The notes: generated from the sequence alone by a model not told the origin. Counted from the first letter of the stretch, positions 51,256 through 59,850 are shown. The stretch is DNA of 64,000 nucleotides from Paenibacillus sp. MZ04-78.2 (GCF_024213375.1 NZ_JANAVJ010000007.1:62001-126000), one strand, 5' to 3'. Program-made: numbers and translations.

Positions 51256-51585
51256 ATGAAAAAGAAATATATTGTTATTGTTCTGTCCTTGTCTCTGGTT
51301 TCGGCAGGTCTGTTGTCTGCTTCTGCCGGCGCTTCCACTACGGACGCGCAAACAACAACGAACTTTGCTTCTATTGACAGGGAGGAATTTGTAGAGCCTG
51401 CAGCAATTCCTGCTGTAGCTGCAGCAGCAGCACGTCTTGCCGCTACACCTGCAGTGAGAGCGGCGGCATCAACTGTGGCCAGCGCTGCGGTTGGTTGGGC
51501 TGTCGGGAAGGGTCTGGATCGCATTTTTGGTTTTAGCAATCCAGCACCCCACATCCAGGAATCGGACATCTTGTTCGACAACTAG
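51256..51585 (+). CDS. secreted Ala-rich peptide precursor, probable SDP-like toxin
   Basis: A 109-residue pre-protein: basic N-terminus and hydrophobic core at 5-22, cleavage expected after about residue 26 (SASAGA). Residues 27-47 are polar. Residues 48-87 are a long hydrophobic, Ala/Val-rich segment (EPAAIPAVAAAAARLAAT at its start, ASAAVGWAVGKGL at its end), and a polar tail ends the protein. There is no Cys, unlike SdpC, whose product carries a disulfide. The ATG at 51256 stands behind AGGAGGC; an upstream start is possible but needless. A hairpin follows, then SdpA- and SdpB-like genes. I infer a membrane-active peptide cut out of the hydrophobic part. Confidence 0.75.
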   Translation: MKKKYIVIVLSLSLVSAGLLSASAGASTTDAQTTTNFASIDREEFVEPAAIPAVAAAAARLAATPAVRAAASTVASAAVGWAVGKGLDRIFGFSNPAPHIQESDILFDN

Positions 51586-51624
51586 TCGTAGGTAAAAGTA
51601 TAACGTTTATCGTTATTTAAAGTT

Positions 51625-51666
51625 GGAAGAGAGATTACGTTCATTTGCAGAACGATTCTCTCTTCC
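51625..51666 (+). terminator. attenuator hairpin after the peptide gene
   Basis: GGAAGAGAGA (51625) and TCTCTCTTCC (51657) arms, extended by an inner CGTTC/GAACG stem; TCTTC follows. It would make the peptide mRNA more abundant than the enzyme genes. Confidence 0.75.
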
Positions 51667-51710
51667 TCTTCATCCATTACTATATTTTTAACGGAAAGGC
51701 GGTGCCTTTC

Positions 51711-52397
51711 GTGAAAACCGGAAAGCTTCAGCGGGGTGCGCTCTTATTCCTCCCCTTCTTGTTAGTCGGATTTATGGTGTTTCACTTCAGCATCATTTTC
51801 ATGCATGTTCTCCCATTTAATCCGATGACATCCAAGTTCAATGGTTTGGTTAGATGGTACACCTCGACTGTTTTTTATCAAAACTGGCATCTGTTCGCAC
51901 CTGATCCGATTAGTACGAACTATACGATCTATATGCAAGCCAAGCTGCAGAATGCCAATCATGAGCAAGTGGAGAGCGAGTGGATCGACCTTACCACTCC
52001 AATGATTACTTCCAATTGGGAGCAGTACATTTCTCCTGTGAACCGCCTCATGCGTTTTGGTACGGATTCGTTTATGCAAACAATTCATCAAGATGAACTA
52101 GCGGAAAAGTTAGAAGTGAAAAAACAAAAATTTAATAAACAAGATTTAACGACTTCTAAGGAAAACCAAAAGCTACTGGAAGATTTCCGTTCGCAAGGAA
52201 TTAATCTGATGTACCGTATGGGATACTCTAATGTGCCCAAATATTTTCCGAATCAACAGGTGGATTCCATTCGCATGCGCGTCACCTTTGCAAAGGTTAA
52301 ACCATTTTCGGAACGCAACAATCCCGACTATAAGACGGTTCCCCAATATGTGGACTACCATTGGAAGGATTATATCCCGGTGATTCCCTCCATTTAA
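51711..52397 (+). CDS. SdpA-like protein (DUF5819 family)
   Basis: A 228-residue protein with one N-terminal membrane segment (about 8-30) and a larger outer domain. The segment FYQNWHLFAPDPISTNYTIY is the signature of DUF5819/SdpA-like proteins. In B. subtilis SdpA, with SdpB, turns the SdpC pro-protein into active toxin. I use GTG 51711 behind AAAGGCGG; the earlier TTG at 51645 lies inside the attenuator hairpin and would be blocked. The HTTM gene starts 36 bases after its stop. Confidence 0.82.
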   Translation: MKTGKLQRGALLFLPFLLVGFMVFHFSIIFMHVLPFNPMTSKFNGLVRWYTSTVFYQNWHLFAPDPISTNYTIYMQAKLQNANHEQVESEWIDLTTPMITSNWEQYISPVNRLMRFGTDSFMQTIHQDELAEKLEVKKQKFNKQDLTTSKENQKLLEDFRSQGINLMYRMGYSNVPKYFPNQQVDSIRMRVTFAKVKPFSERNNPDYKTVPQYVDYHWKDYIPVIPSI

Positions 52398-52433
52398 AAG
52401 CTGCTCACTACCTGAAAAAGAAGGTGCTTTTGC

Positions 52434-53828
52434 ATGCAAGCTATTGCAAATGTAAACCGTTCTATCTGGCTGCGATGGTTTTATCGCGAAAACCTTTTGA
52501 TAGGAACGTCTCTTGCCAGAATTGGCTTTGGTCTCGTTCTTCTTTACATGTATTTGATCCATTATGCGCAGCGCTATCTTCTCTGGTCCGATCAAGGCTT
52601 AATTGATCACGCTACTTATTTAACAACGACGAAAGGATTTTCGTTATCGTTATACGCATGGAGCCCTTCGATGCTGTATTTCGATATCGTGTATCATATA
52701 GGGATCATGGTCACGATCCTCTATGTCATCGGTTGGAAAGGCCGATTGATGTCCATTCTTTTCTTTATTTTTACGTATTCGCTTTTGGACCGGAATTATC
52801 TTATTGGAGATGGCGGCGACAATATTCTTCGCGTCCTTCTTTGCTATATGATCTTTGCCAATACAACAGCTTACTTTTCCGTGGATGCCGAAAAGTATTG
52901 GAAGAAACGTTCGGCAGCGGAAGAGGGGACATGGTACAAGGTCAAAGCTGTTTTTCACAACTTTGCCGTACTGTTCTGCATTATCAACCTGTGCATCATG
53001 TATCTGACTTCCGGACTATATCAAATCATGGGTGAAATGTGGCATAGTGGAACTGCTGTATATTATATTATGCAAGTGAATCAATTTAGCCATCCTTTCT
53101 TTCGAAACCTGATTATACAGAACGATTTCTTCATCGTTCTTTTCACTTACTCATCCGTGATCATCAAGCTTGCTTTTCCGTTCTTGCTGTTTAACCGATA
53201 CACCAAATACTTCATTGTGATTTGTGTCGTTTCTTTTCATTTAGGCATCGGCATCGCCATGGGACTTATCACCTTCTCGCTCATCATGTGCATTATTGAT
53301 TTTATGCTCATATCGGATGAAGAATATAAGAAAATACACCGCAAGCTGATTCGTTTGCGGCGGCTCTTTCTTCATGCGTTTCGGACACGAACGCGCAGCT
53401 TTGGGAGGAAGTCAATCCCGCAAACACATCACGTTATCGTGTTTTATGACGGGTGGTGCCCCTTCTGCCAAGCTTCGATTCGCAATCTGAGGAAGCTCGA
53501 CTGGTTCCGGCTCCTTCATTTCGTATCGTTCCGCGAGCCGAATGTTTGCAACACCTTTCAACTCGATTTGAATAAATTAGAAAAGCGAATGCACAGCAAG
53601 CGGAAGACGGAAGCTAAATCCCACGAAGGCATTTATGCGTTCATCCAGATCAGCAAGCGGCTTGTCCCGCTTTGGCCGCTTGTGCCGCTGCTTTATTTGG
53701 CTGCGATTTGTGGGATCGGACAAAAAACGTATGATCTTATCGCATCTCGCCGATCGATCATTCCGGCAGGCGGCTGCGACGACACATGCGTTTTGCCAAC
53801 AGCACGCACATCCGTTAAATCTCAATAA
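52434..53828 (+). CDS. SdpB-like HTTM membrane protein fused to a DCC thiol-disulfide oxidoreductase-like domain
   Basis: A 464-residue protein. The first about 310 residues carry the HTTM domain (horizontally transferred transmembrane; also in vitamin K-dependent carboxylase and SdpB): ARIGFGLVLLYMYLIHYAQRYLLWSDQGL near the N-terminus, then DRNYLIGDGGDNILRVLLCYM. After a basic linker a DCC-family (DUF393) domain begins at about 333 with VIVFYDGWCPFCQASIRNL, holding Cys342 and Cys345 as a CxxC-type redox pair. SdpB lacks this second domain. A processing or redox role on the peptide is likely, although the peptide has no Cys. Confidence 0.85.
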   Translation: MQAIANVNRSIWLRWFYRENLLIGTSLARIGFGLVLLYMYLIHYAQRYLLWSDQGLIDHATYLTTTKGFSLSLYAWSPSMLYFDIVYHIGIMVTILYVIGWKGRLMSILFFIFTYSLLDRNYLIGDGGDNILRVLLCYMIFANTTAYFSVDAEKYWKKRSAAEEGTWYKVKAVFHNFAVLFCIINLCIMYLTSGLYQIMGEMWHSGTAVYYIMQVNQFSHPFFRNLIIQNDFFIVLFTYSSVIIKLAFPFLLFNRYTKYFIVICVVSFHLGIGIAMGLITFSLIMCIIDFMLISDEEYKKIHRKLIRLRRLFLHAFRTRTRSFGRKSIPQTHHVIVFYDGWCPFCQASIRNLRKLDWFRLLHFVSFREPNVCNTFQLDLNKLEKRMHSKRKTEAKSHEGIYAFIQISKRLVPLWPLVPLLYLAAICGIGQKTYDLIASRRSIIPAGGCDDTCVLPTARTSVKSQ

Positions 53829-53853
53829 AATGACTGTGATAAAAAGGAGCATC

Positions 53854-55140
53854 ATGAAACCATTGTATCGGATCGAATATCATTTCATTAAAACATACCG
53901 GGTTGATTATACGTACTTCAACAAACAGGATTCGCCCGTTTCTTTATGGCTGTCTTTACCCGCTGACAGTATGACGCAGCGAAACATTCGGATATTGCAG
54001 CAAACGACGCCTAAAGAATTGAATTTGCTGCCAACAGGCAATCAGCTGGCTTACTATGAACTGCTTCCAGGCGAAAACGTTGCTTACTCCTACTTATTTG
54101 ATAGTTATGAAACCCGGTTGGTTCCATTCGATCCAAACAAGAACAAGGATAATAAAGCAGAAGTACCGGAATTAACGGAGGACGAACGCCAGTTTTATTT
54201 GCGTTCAACTCCACTTGTTCCCTTGACGGATGAAATTCGTCAAGAAGCCGTCCGGATTGTTGGGGATAGCAAGGAACCGATTGAACAGGCGCGAAAGCTA
54301 TTTTTTCATTTAATTCAACACTATAAATATATTTATCCCCCGAAGGAACGGGGAGCGTCTGCTATGCGTCGAAATCAACGGGGAGATTGCGGCGAGTTTT
54401 CTTTCTTGTTTGCCGCTTACTGTCGTTCGCTCCATATTCCTTGCCGCACCGTTTTCGGTTCTTGGGCGACAGGCAGGCTTAGGGCGCACGCTTGGAATGA
54501 ATTTTTCGTAGAGGGTGTAGGCTGGGTACCTGTAGATGCAAGTGTACAGGTTAGCATGAAAAGTCAATGGAACAAGCTAGCATTCGTTACCGGGTACGGA
54601 GCGAGAAATGCCAAGCACTATTACTTTGGAAACTTGGAAGGTAAACGGATTGTTTTCAGTCTGGACCCCAACGTGCCGCTGTTCCCGCCGTTTCCGGAAG
54701 GATCTCAGCTTGCGGCAACGAGTCAGGAGCAATTGCTAAACATAGGTGAAGAAATGTTTGCCTGGGGGTTTCAGGCCCAACACGGAACTGCGCCGTATTT
54801 GCAGCCTGCGTACACCCAATTCACTTCTCCCGTTGGTCCCGGACCAACCACGGAGGATTATTTAGGCTCTTGGCATGTCAAGGAAACCGGTCTGATCCAG
54901 GCCTTATCCTTGAAGCTGAAATATGCAGCCTTTATTGCGTCTATGCTATGTTGGGGCACCTACTACGTTTTGTCTTGGACTTTTGCCAAGCTGGAATGGC
55001 TTAATTTATTCTCAACCTTGTGTTATTGCTTGTTTCTGCTTGTGTCGATTGTTAGAAAAGAAGCTTATTATGTGATGTATATTCTGTTTGGGCTCATGCT
55101 GCTTAGCGCGCTTCGAGGATTGAGTCTTTTTGTCAAATAA
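53854..55140 (+). CDS. membrane-anchored transglutaminase-like protein
   Basis: A 428-residue protein with a transglutaminase-like core: Cys179 in NQRGDCGEFSFL, His212 in RAHAWNEFFV and Asp228 in WVPVDASV form the catalytic triad. Three hydrophobic segments at the C-terminus (about 350-425) anchor it in the membrane. The N-terminal 120 residues look like the beta-rich domain found before bacterial transglutaminase cores. ATG behind AAAGGAGC, 25 bases after the HTTM gene. Family members act as proteases or cross-linkers; here cleavage of the peptide precursor is an inference. Confidence 0.87.
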   Translation: MKPLYRIEYHFIKTYRVDYTYFNKQDSPVSLWLSLPADSMTQRNIRILQQTTPKELNLLPTGNQLAYYELLPGENVAYSYLFDSYETRLVPFDPNKNKDNKAEVPELTEDERQFYLRSTPLVPLTDEIRQEAVRIVGDSKEPIEQARKLFFHLIQHYKYIYPPKERGASAMRRNQRGDCGEFSFLFAAYCRSLHIPCRTVFGSWATGRLRAHAWNEFFVEGVGWVPVDASVQVSMKSQWNKLAFVTGYGARNAKHYYFGNLEGKRIVFSLDPNVPLFPPFPEGSQLAATSQEQLLNIGEEMFAWGFQAQHGTAPYLQPAYTQFTSPVGPGPTTEDYLGSWHVKETGLIQALSLKLKYAAFIASMLCWGTYYVLSWTFAKLEWLNLFSTLCYCLFLLVSIVRKEAYYVMYILFGLMLLSALRGLSLFVK

Positions 55141-55151
55141 GGAGTTTTTCG

Positions 55152-55679
55152 ATGATGAGCGATTATGGTCGACAAACGAGGCAATGGTGGGACGCGGGGG
55201 AACGGGTGAATATTGGAAGGGTAATCGCCCATACCCTTATCGGATCGGTGCTGAGCTGGTCTTTATTCATCGTTGGCTTCGTCGGGTTTCAACTTCTTAA
55301 GCCGTTACTTGACCCGTTGTTAAACCAAATTTGGCAAGCTGCATCACTTCCGGTATCGGAAACAAGCGAATTAATCATGCATGGATTTCAAATTTTTTGC
55401 AATTTTATTGTTTTTCATTATATCGTTCGTCGATCCATAAAAAAAGCAGGCCGCGTGGAATTTAAGGGTAATCTGATCGCATGCATGCTCATTAGTCTCA
55501 TTCCCTGGTTGTTTTTTATCGCAACCAGTCTAATTTCTGCAAAGCAACCATCCTCTCTTGGTCCCATCCAAATCTTTGAGCTGATGTTGTATTTGCTAAG
55601 TTTCGTGCTTGCGGTTTATGTACCCTATAAATATAAACAGCTTACGCCGGTTGAGGCTGTACGGGAGGATCAGGTATAA
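55152..55679 (+). CDS. four-helix membrane protein, candidate immunity factor
   Basis: A 175-residue protein with membrane segments at about 25-48, 75-95, 108-130 and 140-160 and a basic loop (RRSIKKAGRVEF). No family recognised; it is not similar to SdpI in any motif I can see. It is the last gene of the AT-rich cluster, 11 bases after the transglutaminase gene, behind AAGGAG. Small membrane proteins at the end of toxin operons are often immunity proteins, so that role is proposed. Confidence 0.75.
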   Translation: MMSDYGRQTRQWWDAGERVNIGRVIAHTLIGSVLSWSLFIVGFVGFQLLKPLLDPLLNQIWQAASLPVSETSELIMHGFQIFCNFIVFHYIVRRSIKKAGRVEFKGNLIACMLISLIPWLFFIATSLISAKQPSSLGPIQIFELMLYLLSFVLAVYVPYKYKQLTPVEAVREDQV

Positions 55680-55712
55680 TTTCCCTTATTGAGCGGAGGG
55701 GAGGAAGACAAC

Positions 55713-56519
55713 TTGTTGATGGACGAGACGTTGAGGTTCGCCCGGGAGGTCGCCTGCGAAGCGGCTGCTGCCGCGGGGAGGCTGGCGAAGGAGCATTTTG
55801 ACCGGGATAAAGAAGTGATGGCCAAAGGAAATCAAGGGGACTTGGTGACCGCGATTGATCATTTGGCTGAGAAGGAAATTTTGAATCGGCTACAAGATCG
55901 CTTCCCGGAGCATCGGATTCGCAGCGAGGAGAGCGGCTGGTCCGGAGCGGACAGCGACTGGCTGTGGCTGGTCGATCCGCTGGATGGAACGAACAATTAC
56001 GCGATTGGGCTTCCGACGTACGGCGTGTCGCTGACGCTGATTTACCGGGGAGAGCCACGGCTGGGGGTCATCTACGATTCGCATCTGGAAAAATTGTACG
56101 TTGCCGAGCAGGGAAAGGGAGCTTTGTGCAACGGGCTGCCGATTCGTGTCGCAGCGTCCGCAGCCGCCGGACGAATGACCTTGGGCTGGATTCAGGGGCA
56201 TGATGTCGGCAAGGGCGGACAAGCCACGTCGCTGAAAAACCATCTCGATGCGCACAGCAAACGGGTTCTGTCGCTATGGGCGCCAACGCTGTTATGGAGC
56301 ATGCTCGCGCGCGGCGATCTGGACGGCATCGTGCTGTACAATTCGGAAGGCGAGGATCTGTATTCGGGTCTGCTGCTGGCGAAGGAAGCAGGGGCGGCGG
56401 TCGTCGACTTCAACGGTCGACCGTTTGAAGGCATGAACCCTGAGCCGTATATCGTCGCCTGCCCTCCAGACCGTCTGGAGAGTCTGCTTTCCATGGTGCA
56501 GACGGGACTTGGCGGGTAG
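55713..56519 (+). CDS. inositol monophosphatase family protein
   Basis: A 268-residue Mg-dependent phosphatase of the SuhB/IMPase family. Metal ligands are in RIRSEESGW (Glu-Glu) and LVDPLDGTNNYAIGLP, the family signature; a third is in NSEGEDLYSGLLLAKEAGA (Asp). I use a TTG at 55713 because AGGGGAGG stands eight bases upstream; ATG 55719 is the alternative. Composition returns to the GC-rich host type here, so the preceding AT-rich cluster ends at about 55680. Confidence 0.92.
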   Translation: MLMDETLRFAREVACEAAAAAGRLAKEHFDRDKEVMAKGNQGDLVTAIDHLAEKEILNRLQDRFPEHRIRSEESGWSGADSDWLWLVDPLDGTNNYAIGLPTYGVSLTLIYRGEPRLGVIYDSHLEKLYVAEQGKGALCNGLPIRVAASAAAGRMTLGWIQGHDVGKGGQATSLKNHLDAHSKRVLSLWAPTLLWSMLARGDLDGIVLYNSEGEDLYSGLLLAKEAGAAVVDFNGRPFEGMNPEPYIVACPPDRLESLLSMVQTGLGG

Positions 56520-56532
56520 AATGGGAGGAGAA

Positions 56533-56586
56533 AAAACCTGACGGTGCACAGCCCCAAGCGGGCTGGCCATCAGGTTTTCTTTTTTC
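56533..56586. terminator. terminator
   Basis: AAAACCTGA / TCAGGTTTT with an inner CAGCCC/GGGCTG stem; T-rich tail. It lies between convergent genes. Confidence 0.85.
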
Positions 56587-56600
56587 CACGCTTCGTTAGC

Positions 56601-57068
56601 TTACCAAATACTTGGCAGCACCTTGATTTCACGATCCAGCTTGGGCAGGAACGAATAATTCGGATTGAAGGTGAAAATCCGTTTCATCTGGCAGGATAGC
56701 ATCACCACGGCCGTCATCGCTTCGCTCAGCGAGAAGCGGTAGTTCGGAAAATCGATAATGAGCCGCTTCGATTCCCGTTCCAGGTCCGGCGTCCCCGGCA
56801 CGATCGTCAGCACGCCCTGTTGGACCGCTTTTTCCATCGTATTCAAGAAGAACTGCGCATCCGAATAGTCAAAATGATTGCGCAGCCATTGGTGCGTTTC
56901 GAAGATCACATAGTTCGTCGTAGCCAAATGCCGATCCATATCGTCCAGGTCGAAGAATAGCGACCGGGCCTTCAAATAATACGGGTCCTCCGGATTCATA
57001 AACGCCATCAGAGCGGACTGCTCCAGAAAGATCGCCTGCTGCAAGGCTGCGGAATCATGTGCGATCAA
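56601..57068 (-). CDS. PIN-domain-like protein with altered acidic residues
   Basis: A 155-residue protein with the layout of VapC-type PIN nucleases: an N-terminal strand with acidic residue (IFLEQSALMAF), then NYVIFETHQWL, FSLSEAMTAVVMLSCQ and FTFNPNYSFLP. The usual Asp positions hold Glu16 (first), Glu116 (third) and Asn135 (fourth), while Glu57 is retained. So metal binding may be weakened. It overlaps the preceding small gene by 14 bases, as in toxin-antitoxin pairs. Confidence 0.72.
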   Translation of the reverse strand: MIAHDSAALQQAIFLEQSALMAFMNPEDPYYLKARSLFFDLDDMDRHLATTNYVIFETHQWLRNHFDYSDAQFFLNTMEKAVQQGVLTIVPGTPDLERESKRLIIDFPNYRFSLSEAMTAVVMLSCQMKRIFTFNPNYSFLPKLDREIKVLPSIW

Positions 57069-57396
57069 AGCTATGCACCTCCTCGCCGGTATACCGTTCT
57101 TTCCGCTTCGTCAAGCTGTCGAGCTGCAGCAGAGGATTTTTTTCCTTCTGCTCCATCGTCGCTTGAAACGTCATTTCATGGGACCGCACGGCAAAATATT
57201 GGTCGATCATATAGTGAACTACGGCGCTGACGGTCGTCTGTTCGGCTTCGGCCATTCGTCTGCACTTATCGTAAACCTCAGGCTCCAGCTCGATAGCGGC
57301 GGTCTCGACGGCTTCTCTCTCCGTCGAAATGAGCTGGGATGCGGCGGACTTCCATTTCCTCAGCTGGCTTTGCATGAATTCCTTAGAACTGCTCAC
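57055..57396 (-). CDS. partner of the PIN-like protein, candidate antitoxin
   Basis: A 113-residue protein, mostly helical and charged, with a ribbon-helix-helix-like segment EPEVYDKCRRMAEAEQTTVS in the first half. That is typical for DNA-binding antitoxins. GTG 57396 is placed behind GGAAGGTG; ATG 57375 is possible. Its 3' end overlaps the PIN-like gene, which supports translational coupling. DNA binding is inferred. Confidence 0.6.
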   Translation of the reverse strand: MSSSKEFMQSQLRKWKSAASQLISTEREAVETAAIELEPEVYDKCRRMAEAEQTTVSAVVHYMIDQYFAVRSHEMTFQATMEQKEKNPLLQLDSLTKRKERYTGEEVHSFDRT

Positions 57397-57682
57397 GGGC
57401 GTCACCTTCCACAACACAATTTTATACGGGCTTGAATGCGCAAGCCGACTTCTTATACTGTTCGGTGAAAACCGCCGTTTTTAGGGGCTTTTCGCTGTTT
57501 TTGAACGCGCTCATGCTTTAATCACAGATATTTAACCGTTTGGTCCGATTTTGAACATCATTTGCTCAAATTTTTCGTGTAACGTTAGCGAGTACGGCCC
57601 CTTTTTCGGCTAATCCCCCCGCAAAATAGGGGGGGCGGGAGAATGCTATAGTATCTTTACCGGCAAAAGGAGCATTGTCTGC

Positions 57683-58381
57683 ATGAATTCTTGGAAAGTA
57701 CTGGTCGCCGACGATGACCCGAACGTCAGGGAGATCATTCGGCTTTATTTTGAAAAACAGCATATCAGCATGATTGAGGCGCAGGACGGCGTGGAGGCGC
57801 TTGAGCTTGTCGAGAAGGAAGCGCCGGACATCGTCATTCTCGACGTCATGATGCCCAAGATGGACGGCTTCGAAGCCTGCCGCCAAATTTTGAAACGATT
57901 CGATATTCCCGTCATCATGCTTACGGCGAAGCGGGAAGAATTCGACCGGGTGCTGGGGCTGGAGCTCGGCGCCGACGATTACGTCACGAAGCCATTCAGT
58001 CCGCGGGAACTGGTGGCGCGGATCAAGGCGATCTTCCGCCGGATGCAGCGCCGCAAATTGCCGGGAGAATCGGATGAACCGGTCGCCATCACGTTCGAGG
58101 GATTCTCGATCAACACGGAGCGCCGCGAGGTACTGGCCGGGGAGGAGCGGATCGTTCTTCGCCCGAAGGAGTTCGATCTGCTGACGCATCTGGCCCGGTC
58201 GCCGGGGACGGTGTATACGCGGGAGCAGCTGCTGGAGCAGGTGTGGGGCTACGAGTTTATTGGAGATATCCGGACGGTCGACGTGCACGTGAAAAAATTG
58301 AGGGAGAAGCTGCTCCCGTACCGGAGCGACTGTATTCATACGGTATGGGGCGTAGGGTATAAATTCGAGGTCCAGAAATAA
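57683..58381 (+). CDS. OmpR-family response regulator
   Basis: A 232-residue regulator: receiver domain (VADDDPNVRE; phospho-acceptor in IVILDVMMPKMDG; Lys in YVTKPFSPRE) and winged helix (LRPKEFDLLTHLARSPG, VDVHVKKLREKL, VWGVGYKFE). The ATG follows AAAAGGAG. Its stop overlaps the kinase start (TAATG). It probably controls the following MreB-like gene or envelope genes. Confidence 0.96.
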   Translation: MNSWKVLVADDDPNVREIIRLYFEKQHISMIEAQDGVEALELVEKEAPDIVILDVMMPKMDGFEACRQILKRFDIPVIMLTAKREEFDRVLGLELGADDYVTKPFSPRELVARIKAIFRRMQRRKLPGESDEPVAITFEGFSINTERREVLAGEERIVLRPKEFDLLTHLARSPGTVYTREQLLEQVWGYEFIGDIRTVDVHVKKLREKLLPYRSDCIHTVWGVGYKFEVQK

Positions 58382-59850
58382 TGCTTGGCATCGGCAAAAG
58401 CATTTTCCGCCGACTGCTGTTCGGCCATATGTTCACCATGCTACTGGGCCTGTGCGTCGTCGGGTTTCTGCTTTCGTTGCTGACCAAGGGCTATATCGTG
58501 AATTCGCAAAAGGAAGAGCTGCTGCGCAAGGCGAAGCGGGTCAACTTGGCGGTGCAAACCGTCGTCGTCCCGGACGATCGCGTCAAGGAGCTGCTACTGT
58601 TCTTCGACCAGACGTTCGACGCGCGTATCTGGCTGTTCGACCGTAATGGCAAAATCGCCGCCACCTCCAGCAAGGACGAGGTGTACGTCGGCAAATCCGT
58701 CGACCCTGCCGTCGTCCGCAAAATCTTGAACGGCGAAGAGGCGCAGCTGAACGAGCCGCGGTTCGAGGGGCTCAAGGAGTCGATGCTGTCCGTCGTCGTC
58801 CCGTGGGGCAAGGACAATGAGGTATACGGAGGAATCGTGCTGCACGCCTCGGTCGCCGGAATGAACGAAACGATCACGTTAATGCGCGAAACGATCCTGT
58901 GGGTCACGCTCGTGGGCGTGCTGCTCTCGGCGGCGACAGCGTCGTATTTATCGTGGTCTATCTCCCGGCCGCTGCAGCGGATCGACAAGCTGGCGCTGCG
59001 CATCGGGCACGGGGATTACGGCGAGCGGATTGAGATTTCGTCGAACGACGAGATCGGAGAGCTGGCCGCCACCATCAATCAGATGGCGGACAAGCTGCAG
59101 CGGACGGACGAAGACAAGCGCAAGCAGGAGCAAATCCGCCAGGACTTCCTGGCGAACGTATCCCACGAGCTGCGGACGCCGCTGACGGCCATGCAAGGGT
59201 TTCTGGAGGCGCTGCAGGATGATCTGATCGACGATGCGGCCAAGCCGAAATATTACGACATCATTTACAAAGAAACGCTTCATATGAACCGGTTGGTGGA
59301 TGACATCGCCGATCTGATCAAGCTGGAAAACGACGAGATCGCCTTGTCCCGCAGCCCGGTGGATGTGCAGCAGTTATTTGCTCACATCGCCGCCATGTTC
59401 GGACCGGAAGCCGCGGAGCGCAGCACGACGATCGAAACGCAGGCGGAAGAGGGACTGCCGGACGCATATGCGGACCGGGACCGCTTCGAGCAAATTATGA
59501 AAAATTTAGTGAAGAATGCCGTAAAATTCACGGAAAACGGCAAAATCTTGCTGAGCGCCCGTGCGGACAGCGAGCTGCTTGTGATTCGCGTGGCGGATAC
59601 CGGCATCGGAATTTCTCCCGAAGATCAGGAGATGATCTGGGAGCGCTTTTTCAAGGTGGACCGCGGCCGGAGTAAAAAAAGCAGCGGTACCGGGCTCGGA
59701 CTGGCCATTGTCCGGGAACTGGTAGAGCTGCATGGCGGGACGATTACCGTCCGCAGCGAAGTCGGCCAAGGAACCGTATTCGAGTTCCGGCTGCCGGCGG
59801 CTCAGAGCGCAATACACGAAGGAGGAAGACAACATGTTAAAGCGATTTGA
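58381..59850 (+). CDS. sensor histidine kinase
   Basis: A 489-residue membrane kinase: membrane segments at about 15-38 and 170-192, an outer sensing domain between them, HAMP (about 193-245), HisKA with phospho-acceptor His in LANVSHELRTPLT, and HATPase with MKNLVKNAVKFTE, VADTGIGIS and GTGLGLAIV. It pairs with the preceding regulator. The last 17 bases overlap the MreB-like gene, so all three are translated from one transcript. Confidence 0.96.
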   Translation: MLGIGKSIFRRLLFGHMFTMLLGLCVVGFLLSLLTKGYIVNSQKEELLRKAKRVNLAVQTVVVPDDRVKELLLFFDQTFDARIWLFDRNGKIAATSSKDEVYVGKSVDPAVVRKILNGEEAQLNEPRFEGLKESMLSVVVPWGKDNEVYGGIVLHASVAGMNETITLMRETILWVTLVGVLLSAATASYLSWSISRPLQRIDKLALRIGHGDYGERIEISSNDEIGELAATINQMADKLQRTDEDKRKQEQIRQDFLANVSHELRTPLTAMQGFLEALQDDLIDDAAKPKYYDIIYKETLHMNRLVDDIADLIKLENDEIALSRSPVDVQQLFAHIAAMFGPEAAERSTTIETQAEEGLPDAYADRDRFEQIMKNLVKNAVKFTENGKILLSARADSELLVIRVADTGIGISPEDQEMIWERFFKVDRGRSKKSSGTGLGLAIVRELVELHGGTITVRSEVGQGTVFEFRLPAAQSAIHEGGRQHVKAI

